From NCBI GenBank assembly GCA_047967505.1, contig CM106539.1: a DNA stretch of 64,000 nt. One strand, given 5' to 3'. The DNA comes from Dipteris shenzhenensis (taxonomy: Eukaryota; Polypodiophyta; Polypodiopsida; Gleicheniales). Position numbers and translations under genes: made by a program. Below, one piece after another: positions 21,726 to 32,278 of the stretch (positions within the stretch are counted from its first letter, which is position 1; every line of letters begins with the position of its first letter). A model generated the notes under the pieces. It did no database searches. It was not told the origin of the DNA and saw nothing but the letters and a program-made list of their open reading frames with translations.

Positions 21726-23150
21726 ATGTCTTCATCTTCAACAAGTAGCTCTAGTGAGGATGAATCCGTCCGTATCCACCATCGCGAAATGTGGTTGGAG
21801 CAAAAAATCAAATGTATGTGTGATCAATGTCGAGGAAACATGTATCGTGCATGTAGGATTACACTCAATCACATCTCAAAGTATGGAGAATGGGATGCGA
21901 CCGTAAACATGGTAAGGGTTTGTAAGTTAAGGTTGATTGAGATACCTATGGGTGTTCATATGTTTGAGTTATGATACCGTTTTAATTTGATACACAGGAT
22001 GCAGTGCCACGCTCGCATATGTTGCCCTATGCTTGCCATGAGGAGGCGAAGTGTCGGCGATATGAGATGGGATCTTCAGGAGGGACCGTTACGGATGCAT
22101 GGAGTGATGGTGATAGTAGCCCTCCGCTATTACCTCATGAAGCCATGGAGGAGGAGGTGTTTGATGATATGGTGCGGGATTTATATGTCCATCAAGGGAG
22201 GGATGATAGCATGGAGCAGGATGATCTTTTTACTACAACATCGACTCCACTGTTTGAGGGGTGCACATTCTCTGTTCTACGTGCCTCCCTTGAGTTACTA
22301 AACTTGCAAACCATCTATGGATGGAGCAATGCAAGTTTGAATACATTACTCAAGTAAGCTTTAAAGTCTATTTTGCAAACATGGTGAATTAGGCTAGTGG
22401 GTCAATTACTCGAATGCTTTTTCTCATTTATGGTCTTCACGTGCAGGCTATTGTGTAAAATGCTTCCAAGGGAGAATAAATTACTGACCTCAAGATATAT
22501 GGCAAGGCAACATGTGACCTCTCTTGGAGGATTAGATTACAAGCGCATCCATGCATGTGTCAATGATTGTGTTTTGTTTCGTGGACTACATAAGGATGCA
22601 AGAGAGTATCGTACTTGTGGAGAGGCAAGATATAGAGCAGATCTCAAAACTTTGGACGTGCCTCGTAAGGTTCTGTGACATTTTCCCATAATCCCTCGCA
22701 TCCGATAGATGTTCAAGTGCAAATCTATTGTAGAGCTCATGTCATGGCATTCCTCCCATCGATCAACCGATGGCAAGTGGAGAACTCCCGTGGACTCTCC
22801 TACGTGGAAGCATATTGAAGACACATGGCCAAGCTTCAAGGAAGAACCTAGGAGCTTGAGACTTGGATTGGGTATGGACGGTGTGAACCCATTTGGTCTC
22901 AAAAGCACCTCTTACAATGTATGGCTAGTGATATTGGTGAATTATAATTTTCCACCCTCTATGACTATTAAGAAAGGACATGTTATGCTATCCCTTCTAA
23001 TTCCAGGGAAACATAAAGTCAAAAACCCTGATGTTTATTTGGAGCCTTTGATTGACGAGCTAGAGATACTTTGGAGAGGTATCGAGGTGCATGATGTGAG
23101 CAGGCTCACTTCACTTAATTTTTGTATATGTGGGCTTGCAAAAAAGCATT
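21726..23150 (+). pseudogene. TNP2 transposase, N-terminal and core half
   Basis: Exons 21726-21911, 21998-22353 and 22447-~23150 join in frame. The start is ATG 21726 (MSSSSTSSSSEDESVR). The N-terminal transposase-associated domain shows KCMCDQCRGNMYRACRI. The TNP2 region follows: LNLQTIYGWSNASLNTLL, KMLPRENKLLTSRYMA, LDYKRIHACVNDCVLFRG, FPIIPRIR, ELMSWHSSHRSTDGKW, LGMDGVNPFG and SLLIPGKHKVKNPDVYLEPL, ending at DELEILWRGIEVHD. TNP2 catalyses cut-and-paste movement. Two premature stops (TGA and TAG near 22677 and 22710) disrupt exon 3. The C-terminal half (HRRFLP, PYW/MHxEKNV and DUF4216/4218-type parts) is missing and replaced by repeats. Confidence 0.85.
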
Positions 23151-23239
23151 GATGTTTTTGTTAAAATTATGTGCTTTGGTAATCATGGGCAATGTTTGGA
23201 AAGCAATGATGTACATCAAAATCTCACTTTCTGTATTCT

Positions 23240-23665
23240 CTGGCTTGCGTCTAAATACGCGTCTAATTCCCAGTGTAAATGCGCAAATAAACACCCTAAT
23301 ACATGTGCAAATAGACGCGCTGATAAACGCAATGTTAGACAGGCCCGTATTTTCTCAGTTTAGACGTGCAAATAGACGTGTTAATACATGTGCAAATAGA
23401 TGTGCTGATAAACGTAATGTTAGATGGGCTCGTATTTTCTCAGTTTAAACATGCAAATAGACGTGTTAATACACACGCAAATAGATGAGTTGTTAGACGT
23501 GCTATTAGATGCGCCCGTAATTCCTCGACTCAAGCAACGCCTATGGACGCGCCCGCTATTTTGCATGTCTACCATGCACGTCTATAGTTGCTTTGTGTTA
23601 TTGTGTATATAGCGACACTGAGATACTATTGTAAAGCGACGTTTTCTAGAGAGGTTTTTTACTCA
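23240..23665. repeat. Internal TAGACGC-type repeats and CACTA-end-like site
   Basis: Dense copies of AATAGACG, ATACATGTGC and GCTGATAAACG from 23240 to 23600, partly as ~100-bp tandem units. A half palindrome GTATATAGCGACAC lies near 23606. ACTCATATAGGCC near 23650 resembles the inner part of the right terminal repeat (CATAGGCC). This may be the old boundary between two fused CACTA elements. Confidence 0.5.
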
Positions 23666-23950
23666 TATAGGCCTTAAAAGTTAGTTTTTTCCAATGACAA
23701 AATTTTTTAAATTTTCATACATGTTTGATCTCATAGAGAATAAAAATATGAGAGCATGTACATCAAGCCTTTGAAGCTCATATATTCATGTCCAAGTTTG
23801 AGATGAAAAAAATCAATTGAGAGCATTTACATCAACTGTTTCATCTTGAGCCAAGTCTAAGGCACCAAACAAGTCTATCTCCAACTCTATACCGAGTTGA
23901 TCTCCTATATCATCATCGTACTCTAGCATCGTACATTCACCTAAAAGTAC

Positions 23951-26900
23951 TTAATCATCTTCTTCAATAAAGTGTGGTGATTCTTGATGATCATTGTCTT
24001 CTTCCTCAATATCGTGATCTCCATCTTCCTCCCGTGCAATGTCATTATGCGCATCTTCCTCTTGGCTCATATTGTGATCTTCATCTTCTTCGCTAGATTC
24101 ATTGGGATCAATTGGATCCGGCATTGATAGTGGCATCTCCATATCCACATCTCGATCTTCAAAAATTTGCTTACTTCGTGGTGCAACTTGGATCACGTAC
24201 CACCATCTTGGATCAAAACGATCCGGATGAAAAACCACCTATATTGAAGATGGGTGCCAAATGTCGTCAATTATATATATGAAATTATGCTCAAGTACAT
24301 GTATCAATGGCTCTTTAAAAACGAAAGCTTCGATTAATTAAATCATTAGTATGCACCTGCTTACAATGCTCGAGAAGAACAAAAGTATCACTTTCATCGG
24401 TCCAATGTTTGGTGGAATCTATTGCAAAGAAACCGCTACTATCTTTTCTCATTGTTGCATGGGGACCGTTGTAAATAGTTCTAAACCATTTTACATCAAG
24501 AATGAGAATACTAAATTGTCTGAAATCAACTTCATAGATGTCGCGTATGGTTCCACAATAATCCAATTGTGAGGAGAGAAGATTGGTATCCGAAGCACTT
24601 GCTCAGCTATCTTGTGTGAAGTTAGCCATGACTCCACAATCATATGTGACTCTCTTTGAATCGATGCGTTCCACGCAAAAATGTCGTCCATATGACCATA
24701 ATGCACTGTACTCTTTGTACTGTAAAAGAGCATCATTATAACAATGAAGACGCATCTATTTTATACCGTATATTGCCACAAATAATTACTTAATTATGTC
24801 AAAAGGTAAGAAACTTACATGCACCATACATCCAGATGATAACTCTCGCTCACGCTCGTTTATTGTCTCTCCATCGCACTCGGCTTTACGTAGAGCTAGT
24901 TGTAGCCAATCAAGTGACATGAGTGGGGAGAAGAGCCAGATCCCGTGGATATGGTTGCGATCACTTGTACATTACTCTGAATCTCGTCTTTGCATTTATT
25001 CTTTCTGCTTTGACCACTTCATATCTCTCAATCCACTTCTACATCTCAGGGCTATTGAGGATACAAAACTTATTGAATTTTTCCATTTGCTATTCGCTCA
25101 CCTTTATTTCAATCCCTTTTCCTTGGGAAACCTCACCAATGATGCGATCATCATCCTTGTTATGCCAAGCTTGCGGCATATCGGGATCCGTGGATGCAAG
25201 AAACTTTGTGATATATACTAATGACTCTTGCACAAGCCATCCCTTGACCGTGCTTGCTTCTGGTCTTGCTCTTTGTCTTACAAATGCCTTTAAAGTTTTC
25301 ATAAACTGCTCGAGAAAAAACATCCATCGACTATGAACGGTACCTGCAATAGCCACCTCATCAACTGTGCACAAGAAAGTGGACTTGAGTTGTCATAATG
25401 CTCGAGGGAAAGTGCTTCTCAAGCAAGCATATGGCTTCGATGGATTCCACCCTAGCCTTCTCGATGCTCGATATGGAGATCTCTTTTTGAGATATCCACC
25501 TATTTCACATGTCCATGTAAGATATTTTCATAATCAGTCCACAGATTAATCAGCTTAAATTGAAGAAAATGCAATCAATGCGATTTGATAGTAAGCATAC
25601 CTCACAATACCACAGATCTTGAATATAGCATTTCTAACATCTTCTTGTAAGCACCCTTTTATTGTAATTGGGAGGATGAACTATCAAAGCAACAAAGAAG
25701 TCATGTCAACAATATAACATAATCATAATTACACTAATGCATCACGATTATCGGTACACTAATTCTACTTAGAATACCTGTAAGACCTTGTGCCAATCAT
25801 GGGACTTGAGCCCACTAAGGTTATTGTCCTTTGAAAATGCTCCTTTCAAGCAATGAATGTACCCTATCGGTGTTTGAAAAGAGGCAATGTCTGCCTTGAT
25901 CGCTGCCTCCTCCCTCAAAGACAGAATCCACGTTGCTTTCGGGAGGACAAATTTTCTCGAAGCATGCACTTGGGGCCACAAATGAGACATCCTATTCATA
26001 GCACACAAGTCTTCTCACACTCCTCTCGAGTCTTTGGAACCAACCAAGTGTGCCCAAATAGTAGCCCCCACATTCTTGAAGATATGCATGGGATCCAAGA
26101 GATGATTGATTTGTAACTGACCCCAATAAGGAAGCTCGTGATAGATCGATAGCCTCTTCATACCAGGAGGAGGTTCCTCTTCATTTGCCCTCTAAGCTTG
26201 AATCTAGTCACTTGCCTTCAAATATGATGGTGGTGGATCAAGCTAACCTCCATGTGCGAGATGGTCGAGCGGAAGGTATCGAGCATGACCTTCATAAACA
26301 TTTTTCCTCATATGTTTGGAGTAACGTGCAAGCAATTTCAAACCCGGAACACAAACAGAACAAGCATGGTACCCACCTGTAACACATCCTGCGAGCATGG
26401 TATTTGGTGTAGGCAACATCTTCTGGAGCAACCTATGACAATTCAAACATACATAGGCTTCGAACAATGATGATTCGGTATACACTATCCAAATGATGAT
26501 TCTCAAAACAAACATGATGATTCTCAAAAAAAACGTGATGATTCTCAAAACAAACAATATCCAAATAATGAGTCAAATTAAAGCAAGAGCTAATCTCATT
26601 AAGGCCGAGACACTTGTATCCGACCACCCATACTTTACTTGCAGATTCAAGATTGAGAGACGAGCATGTAGTTTAGACATCCTAGCACCCTCGTACAATT
26701 GTGTTGATTGCAACTCTTGCATTTTGACCTCAGACTCTGACATCACGTGTACATGGGATGTAGTGCCCCTAAAAATAGAATCCATCATGTTGACCATACA
26801 CTCGTCATCATTCGGGAGACTATAGTCTTGCTCAAAGTGTGAAGGTACATGCGTACCCTCATCAGCCTCCTCATCCTGTTTTAAGATTTCGTGTAAATAT

Positions 26901-27165
26901 AAGATCTTGTATTTCCTGCTATCCAATAAGACTGTGAACTTAAATAGCTTTGACTTACCGATAGTCCATCAACACGTGCAACACCAATGACGGGTACTGG
27001 TTCGGGCTCCTCCCCATACATTCGCAAGTGGCACATGATAATACGACGTTGATGTCATACTTCTCGGTTGCAATGAGTGCAATGATAGTATAACCTCTCC
27101 GTAATCCACTTTGTGCTCCCGGGCATTGGCGCATCATTAGACGAGCTTCCACTCGTCCCTTCCAT
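23951..27165 (-). pseudogene. TNP2 transposase, second copy lacking the core
   Basis: Begins at ATG 27165 (MEGTSGSSSNDAPM) with the zinc-type N-terminal domain (CTHCNREV, then MCHLRMYGE). It continues with LYEGARMSKLHARLSILNLQ (about 26640), LLQKMLP and then directly YSKHMRKNVYEGHARYLP (about 26280). The expected TNP2 core from the cysteine block to the LLIPGP region is missing. Downstream are ELPYWGQLQINHLLDPMHI (about 26100), GLKSHDWHKVLQ (about 25800), VHSRWMFFLEQFMKTLK (DUF4218-type, about 25330), YCGTIRDIYEVDF (DUF4216-type, about 24550) and an Asp/Glu-rich tail ending at 23951. A TGA in the first exon and the internal gap make it nonfunctional. It is oriented divergently from the right TNPA-like gene, mirroring the left pair. 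Confidence 0.8.
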
Positions 27166-27270
27166 CTACACTTATAAATTCACAACATAAGTTGCAAGAA
27201 AATATATTAATAGTTATAAAATAGCATCTATGAGCTTCCCTTCAACTTAGAACAAAAAGTGTCTTAAAGC

Positions 27271-27373
27271 GTCCCTATATAGCGACGTTTTGCTCTGTTC
27301 CGTCGCTATATAGCGACTCTTTTAATAAAAAATGTCGCTATATAGCGATGGAAAAGCGTCGCTATATAGCGAC
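27271..27373. repeat. Four GTCGCTATATAGCGAC palindromes
   Basis: Perfect copies at 27302-27317 and 27358-27373, and one-mismatch copies at 27271-27286 and 27334-27349. They lie just upstream of the minus-strand TNP2 start, in the region between two divergent genes. Confidence 0.85.
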
Positions 27374-27989
27374 GTTTTGGGTTAAAATTGAAACCCGATG
27401 CTATGCGTGGCGCTTTCTTTACCACTCTCTAATCTTTCAAGTAAGCAAGGCAATCTCTCCTCCCACCTATTTTCAATGACCTCCCACCTATTTCTGACAA
27501 CCTCCCACTCTATTCTCCACTACTTACCCTTCTCCTAGCTCTTGTGCTCCCTCTCCACCCTTCTCCCTCTTTAGTTTCTTGAAACGAAGTTTTTCAAGAG
27601 GTGAGTCTGTTTCAACAATGTAGGTTATTTGTTTGTTAGCTTTAGTTTTGTGAGTGCTTCTCTTTGTATTGCTAAACCTATTAACTAGTTTTCATGCTTG
27701 TTTTCAAAGGATTGAAACAAAAAATGAGATTTCAAGAAAGAAAGAAGACTCACCTCTTCTTTTCCTTTTTTGTATTTCTCTTCCTCCTCTTTCTCCTTGT
27801 CTCCTCAATCTCCTCCTTTCAAGAAGTTACTTTTGTAATCTCCTCCTTCCTCTAACATCTTATTTGAAAAATGGTATGTTTCCTCTCTTTTGTAGGGCCA
27901 GTCCACAACACCGAGCGGGACATACTATTTTAGGTAAGTGCTTCCTCTTTTTTCCATTTGTTATTTTTGTTATTTGCATTGGCCTGTAG
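27374..27989. other. Pyrimidine-rich intergenic DNA
   Basis: CT-rich non-coding sequence leading into the satellite. Splice-like CAG/GTAAG signals around 27600-27940 could be introns of a 5' leader for the TNPA-like gene at 30198, but I see no coding exon. Confidence 0.35.
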
Positions 27990-30185
27990 CTAGTGCCTCA
28001 AGTGCTAGCTGCAGTGATGGGTGTAGGAACCCTCTCTCCTTCAATCCTTCAATCTCTTTTCTCCTCTTTTCCCCTCTTTACTTTCCCTCTTCTTCTCTCT
28101 TTCTTTCCCTCTTCTTCTCTCTTTTCCTCTTTTTCCCTCTTTCCTTTCCCTCTTCTTCTCTCTTTCTTTCCCTCTTTTTCCCTCTTTCCTTTCCCTCTTC
28201 TTCTCTCTTTCTCTCTTCTCTTATGCTCATGCATAAGCATAAGAGAAGTAGACATATGCTCATGCTTATGCTTATGCATGAGCATAAGAGAAGTAGACAT
28301 ATGCTCATGCATAAGCATGAGCATATGCCTCTTTTTCCCTCTTTCCTTTCCCACTTCTTCTCTCTTTCTTTCCCTCTTTTTCCCTCTTTCCTTTCCCTCT
28401 TTTTCTCTCTTTCTCCCTTCTCTTATGCTCATGCATAAGCATAAGCATGAGCATATTCTCATGCTTATGCTTATGCATGAGCATAAGAGAAGTAGACATA
28501 TGCTCATGCTTAAGCATGAGCATATGTGTCTTTTTCCCTCTTTCCTTTCCCTCTTCTTCTCTCTTTCTTTTCCTTTTTCTCATTTTCAATCTCTCTTTTC
28601 TTTCCCTCTTTCAATCCCTCTTCTTCTCTCTTTCAATCCCTCTTCTTCTCTCTTTTTCCGTCTTTCCTTTTCCTCTTCTTCTCTCTTTCTTTCCCTCTTT
28701 CTCATTTTCAATCTCTCTTTTCTTTCCCTCTTTTTCCCTCTTTCAATCCTTCTTCTTCCCTTTTTCAATCCCTCTTCTTCTCTCTTTCAATCCCTCTTCT
28801 TCTCTCTTTTTCCCTCTTTCCTTTCCCTCTTCTTCTCTCTTTCTTTCCCTCTTTTTCTCTCTTCCCTTTCCCTCTTGTTCTCTCTTTCTCCCTTCTCTTA
28901 TGCTCATGCATATGCATAAGCATGAGATGCTCATGCTTATGCTTATGCATGAGCATAAGACCTCTTCTTCTCTCTTTCTTTCCCTCTTTTTCCCTCTTTC
29001 CTTTCCCTCTTCTTCTCTCTTTCTCCCTTCTCTTATGCTCATGCATAAGCATAAGAGAGAAGAAGAGGTCTTATGCTCATGCATGAGCATAAGAGAGAAG
29101 ATATGCTCATGCATAAGCATGAGCATATGTCTCTTTTTCCCTCTTTCCTTTCCCTCTTCTTCTCTCTTTCTTTCCCTCTTTTTCCCTCTTTCCTTTCCCT
29201 CTTCTTCTCTTTTTCTCCCTTCTCTTATGCTCATGCATAAGCATAAGCATGAGCATATACATATGCTCATGCATAAGCATGAGCATATGTCTCTTTTTTC
29301 CTCTTTCCTTTCCCTCTTCTTCTCTCTTTCTTTCCCTCTTTCTCATTTTCAATCTCTCTTTTCTTTCCCTCTTTTTCCCTCTTTCAATCCTTCTTCTTCC
29401 CTCTTTTCTTTCCCTCTTTTTGCCTCTTTCCTTCCCCTCTTCTTCTCTCTTTCTTTTCCTCTTTTTCCCTCTTTCCTTTCCCTCTTCTTCTCTCTTTCCC
29501 CCTTCTCTTATGCTCATGGATAAGTATAAGCATGAGCATATGCTCATGCTTATGCTTATGCATGAGCATAAGAGAAGTAGACATATGCTCATGACATGTG
29601 AGCATATGTCTCTTTTTCCCTCTTTACCTTCTCTCTTTCCCTCTTCTTCTCTCTTTCTTTCAATCTTTTTCCTTCTTTTCTTTCCCTCTTCTTCTCTCTT
29701 TTCCTCTTTTTCCCTCTTTCCTTTCCCTCTTCTTCTCTCTTTCCCTCTTTCCTTTCCTTCTTCTTCTCTCTTTCTTTCCCTCTTTTTCCCTCTTTCTTTT
29801 CCCTCTTCTTCTCTCTTTCCCCCTTCTCTTATGTTCATGCATAAGCATATGCATGCTTATGCTTATGCTTATGCATGAGCATAAGAGAAGTAGACATATG
29901 TTCATGCATAAGCATGAGCATATGTCTCTTTTTCCCTCCTTCCTTTCCCTCTTCTTCTCTCTTTCTTTTCCTCTTTCCCCTTTTCCAGTCTCTCTTTCCT
30001 TTCCCCCTTCTCTTATGCTCATGCATAAGCATAAGCATGAGCATATGTCTCCGTCTCTTATGCTTATGCTTATCATGCATATGTCTCCTCTTTTCCTTTC
30101 CCTCTTCTTCCTCTTTTCCTTTGCCTATGCCTATGCCTATGCCTATGCTTATGTTTGTTTTTTGTTTTTTATTTTTGTGTTTGTG
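27990..30185. repeat. 2.2-kb polypyrimidine satellite with cruciform-forming inserts
   Basis: The plus strand is almost pure C/T in words such as CCCTCTTTTTCCCTCTTTCC and CTTCTTCTCTCTTTC. It is interrupted about eight times by inverted repeats built from TTATGCTCATGCATAAGCAT; some have 13-bp perfect arms (CTTCTCTTATGCT pairing with AGCATAAGAGAAG). Long frames are open on both strands only because stop codons are rare in this composition; I do not call them genes. It lies directly upstream of the TNPA-like gene at 30198. Confidence 0.9.
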
Positions 30186-30197
30186 TCTACGTTAGAC

Positions 30198-31764
30198 ATG
30201 GGATCACGTCGCACATCTGATGAGTACGGACAGCCTCACAAGAAGAGAGCTCACGATCTATATGCTCCAAAGGACTTTGATTCCTCTCAGGCAACGACCC
30301 CGAGGACTACCCCTGGTCTGACTCCTCTTGGACCTAGCACTATGACTACCCCTGGTCCGACTCCTCTCGGACATAGCACTGCGACTACCCCTCGGGGAAC
30401 TCCTTTGCTAGCCATATATGGCTTTGTCGGGAGTCCCGACGAGTTTGTAGTACAGATGAGCGATGAGGAGGCAATGAGATTCTTCTCTCTGCTATCTCAG
30501 AGGACCTCAGCAATTCCCTCCCTACATTGACGGCTGGATGTACTGCCCAGCTGTCCCCTCATGCCCCTTCGACCGAGGGGTTATCACCTGCGCGTGCCTC
30601 TTGTAAGGGAAGGAAGATTAGGAAGGGCAGCTTAAGTTGTGCTAACTCAGGAGATGTAGGCGAGTCAGCACACTCACATTCCTACAGGTCTCCACTTGGT
30701 CCGGAGACACAGTATCAGTTAGGTCCCTTGCCCTCTCCTACTCCCACTGCTACTCCTCGCTCCGGAAGTGCTCACACAACTTCCACTTCTTCTGACTCTA
30801 CTACTATTAGTCCTCCTTACTCATCATGGGATCTCTACTATCAAATCATGGCTATCGGAGAGATAATAGAAGATAGAAAGGGCAAAGCAGTGATGGCCAC
30901 CATGAGGTAGTTGATGAGCCATCACTTTAAGAGCGGCATTGCTACCGATTGGCGATATCAAGATGACCAAAAGAAGTAGGCGGACATCAATGAATTAAAA
31001 CAAAAATACCCTAACCCACCAAATTTGGAGTTTAATGAGGATTATATGCGAGAGCGCATAGGTTTGGTCTTGAATCATCGTAGATCAACATTGCATACTT
31101 CCATCACAAAGGGGTTGGCTAAACCCAGTTGGGTAGACAAAGCTGATTGGAAGTTCTTCAAGAAGCAGAATAGAGACAATCCCGAAATGTTTGACGGTCA
31201 GAGGAGGGCTGCGAAGAGATGGTTGGACATCGTAGGTACTTTGCACTTTGGTGCAGGTGGACAGTTGGCGTTCGAGGAAACCGTGGTAAGTCTACTTCTT
31301 CTCATTTTATGTATTGTTCTATTTGTTTTACTACATATTACATGCACTTTAGCTAACTCTAACTCTCGTAAATTGGATCCATAGCAAGCTGCAGTGGGTC
31401 ATCTTCCTATAGATGTAGAGATGTGACGCGCATTTCACATAGGAACAAAGCCATGGTTTATTGAGCAAGAGGCAATGGGAGCGACGATCGATTGGGTTGA
31501 GGTGGCTGCTCGCACGGTATAAGTCTACTCCTACTTGTAACCTCACTTTTTAAATTGTTTTATTCTTAAGTTTCAATCTAATTTTCAATTTATTTAGTTC
31601 ACTCTTAGGGTCAAAGCTCAAGCGTCCCATCATCGGAGGCGAGCGATCACCAGGGCCAGGGATTGGACGCATGTGATAGGGATAAGGAAGAAGGTGCAGC
31701 TCACAAGGACCAAGGATCAAGCCAACAAGACGAGGACGAGGATGAGGATGATTCGGATGAGTAG
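30198..31764 (+). pseudogene. TNPA-like CACTA accessory protein, right copy
   Basis: Starts at ATG 30198 (MGSRRTSDEYGQPHKKRA), followed by Thr/Pro repeats of the type TTPGPTPLG. After a frame change near 30530 there is a Ser/Pro-rich stretch. The conserved block runs from about 30985: KYPNPPNLEFNEDYMRERI, VLNHRRSTLHTSI, KPSWVDKADWKFF and TLHFGAGGQLAFEE. Introns at about 31287-31384 and 31519-31609 are flanked by GT and AG. The last exon ends in a DEDEDEDDSDE tail at TAG 31764. The YPNPPN and HFGAGG blocks are shared with the left copy, so both belong to one TNPA-like (Transposase_24-type) family. TAG codons near 30908 and 30977, another stop near 31425 and the frame change disable it. Confidence 0.65.
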
Positions 31765-31988
31765 TAGTAGCAGTTTGCATTTTCTTCGCCATGTATGTCA
31801 TTTTTTATATCTGCTCGTTTGAGCAATTTTGTATCACTCTTTCGAAAGGGTAATTTTGTAACAAACACTATTGTATATGTTCGACATGTATATGCTTTTG
31901 TTGCTCAATCATTTCATTTGAGCGATTTTGTATCACCCTTTTCGTAAGGAAAATTTTGTTATGAAAAACTTTTTTTTGTAATTACAAA

Positions 31989-32049
31989 AAAAAAAGGATT
32001 AGTGGGGCTGGCCCTGTTTAGCCCTGTTTAGCCCCACTAATCCTTTTTT
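31989..32049. repeat. Perfect-arm hairpin 3' of the TNPA-like gene
   Basis: Arms of about 20-24 bp (AAAAGGATTAGTGGGGCT and its reverse complement AGCCCCACTAATCCTTTT) flank a 20-base loop with two copies of CCCTGTTT. It is a strong stem-loop between the gene end and the terminal palindromes. It could mark the transcript 3' end or be a small foldback insertion. Confidence 0.75.
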
Positions 32050-32065
32050 TTAAGTTCTGTTAATC

Positions 32066-32158
32066 GTCGCTATATAGCAACGTTTACTAGTGTCACTATA
32101 TAGCGACGATTATCAGTGTCGCTATATAGCAATGTTTAATAGTGTCGCTATATAGCGA
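32066..32158. repeat. Right subterminal palindromes of the CACTA composite
   Basis: Four copies of the 16-mer GTCGCTATATAGCGAC or one- to two-base variants at 32066, 32092, 32118 and 32143, spaced about 26 bp. They mirror the group at 18730-18798 near the left end. Confidence 0.85.
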
Positions 32159-32278
32159 CGGTTCTTTTCTGATGCTTTTAACCACTTTAATAATGATGTT
32201 TGCGCCCGTGAAAAATTTTTTTTAATGTAAAAAGTGTTGGTATTTTCATCGAAAAAGGGCCTATGCCTTGTAGTGCAT

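Larger units (their letters stand above)
18621..32275. mobile_element. 13.7-kb composite CACTA (En/Spm-type) transposon
   Basis: The left end begins CACTACTACACATGG at 18621 and the right end finishes CCTTGTAGTG at 32275, the reverse complement of CACTACAAGG. Both ends are flanked by CAT (18618-18620 and 32276-32278), the 3-bp duplication typical of CACTA elements. Inside are two TNP2-type transposases and two TNPA-like genes in two divergent pairs, plus GTCGCTATATAGCGAC and TAGACGC-type subterminal repeats. The terminal repeats match imperfectly (about 12 of the first 19 bases). The gene doubling and a motif near 23650 resembling a CACTA end suggest two elements fused or nested. All four genes carry stops or gaps. 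Confidence 0.75.

Noticed and set aside
24796-25336. Plus-strand frames of about 140 codons
   Set aside because: They lie antisense to recognisable TNP2 sequence (DUF4218-type block) on the minus strand.
27938-30530. Very long open frames on both strands (up to 358 codons) in the satellite
   Set aside because: They arise because C/T-only DNA and its complement contain almost no stop codons. The translations are low-complexity Ser/Leu/Phe/Pro or Arg/Glu/Lys in every frame, with no family resemblance.
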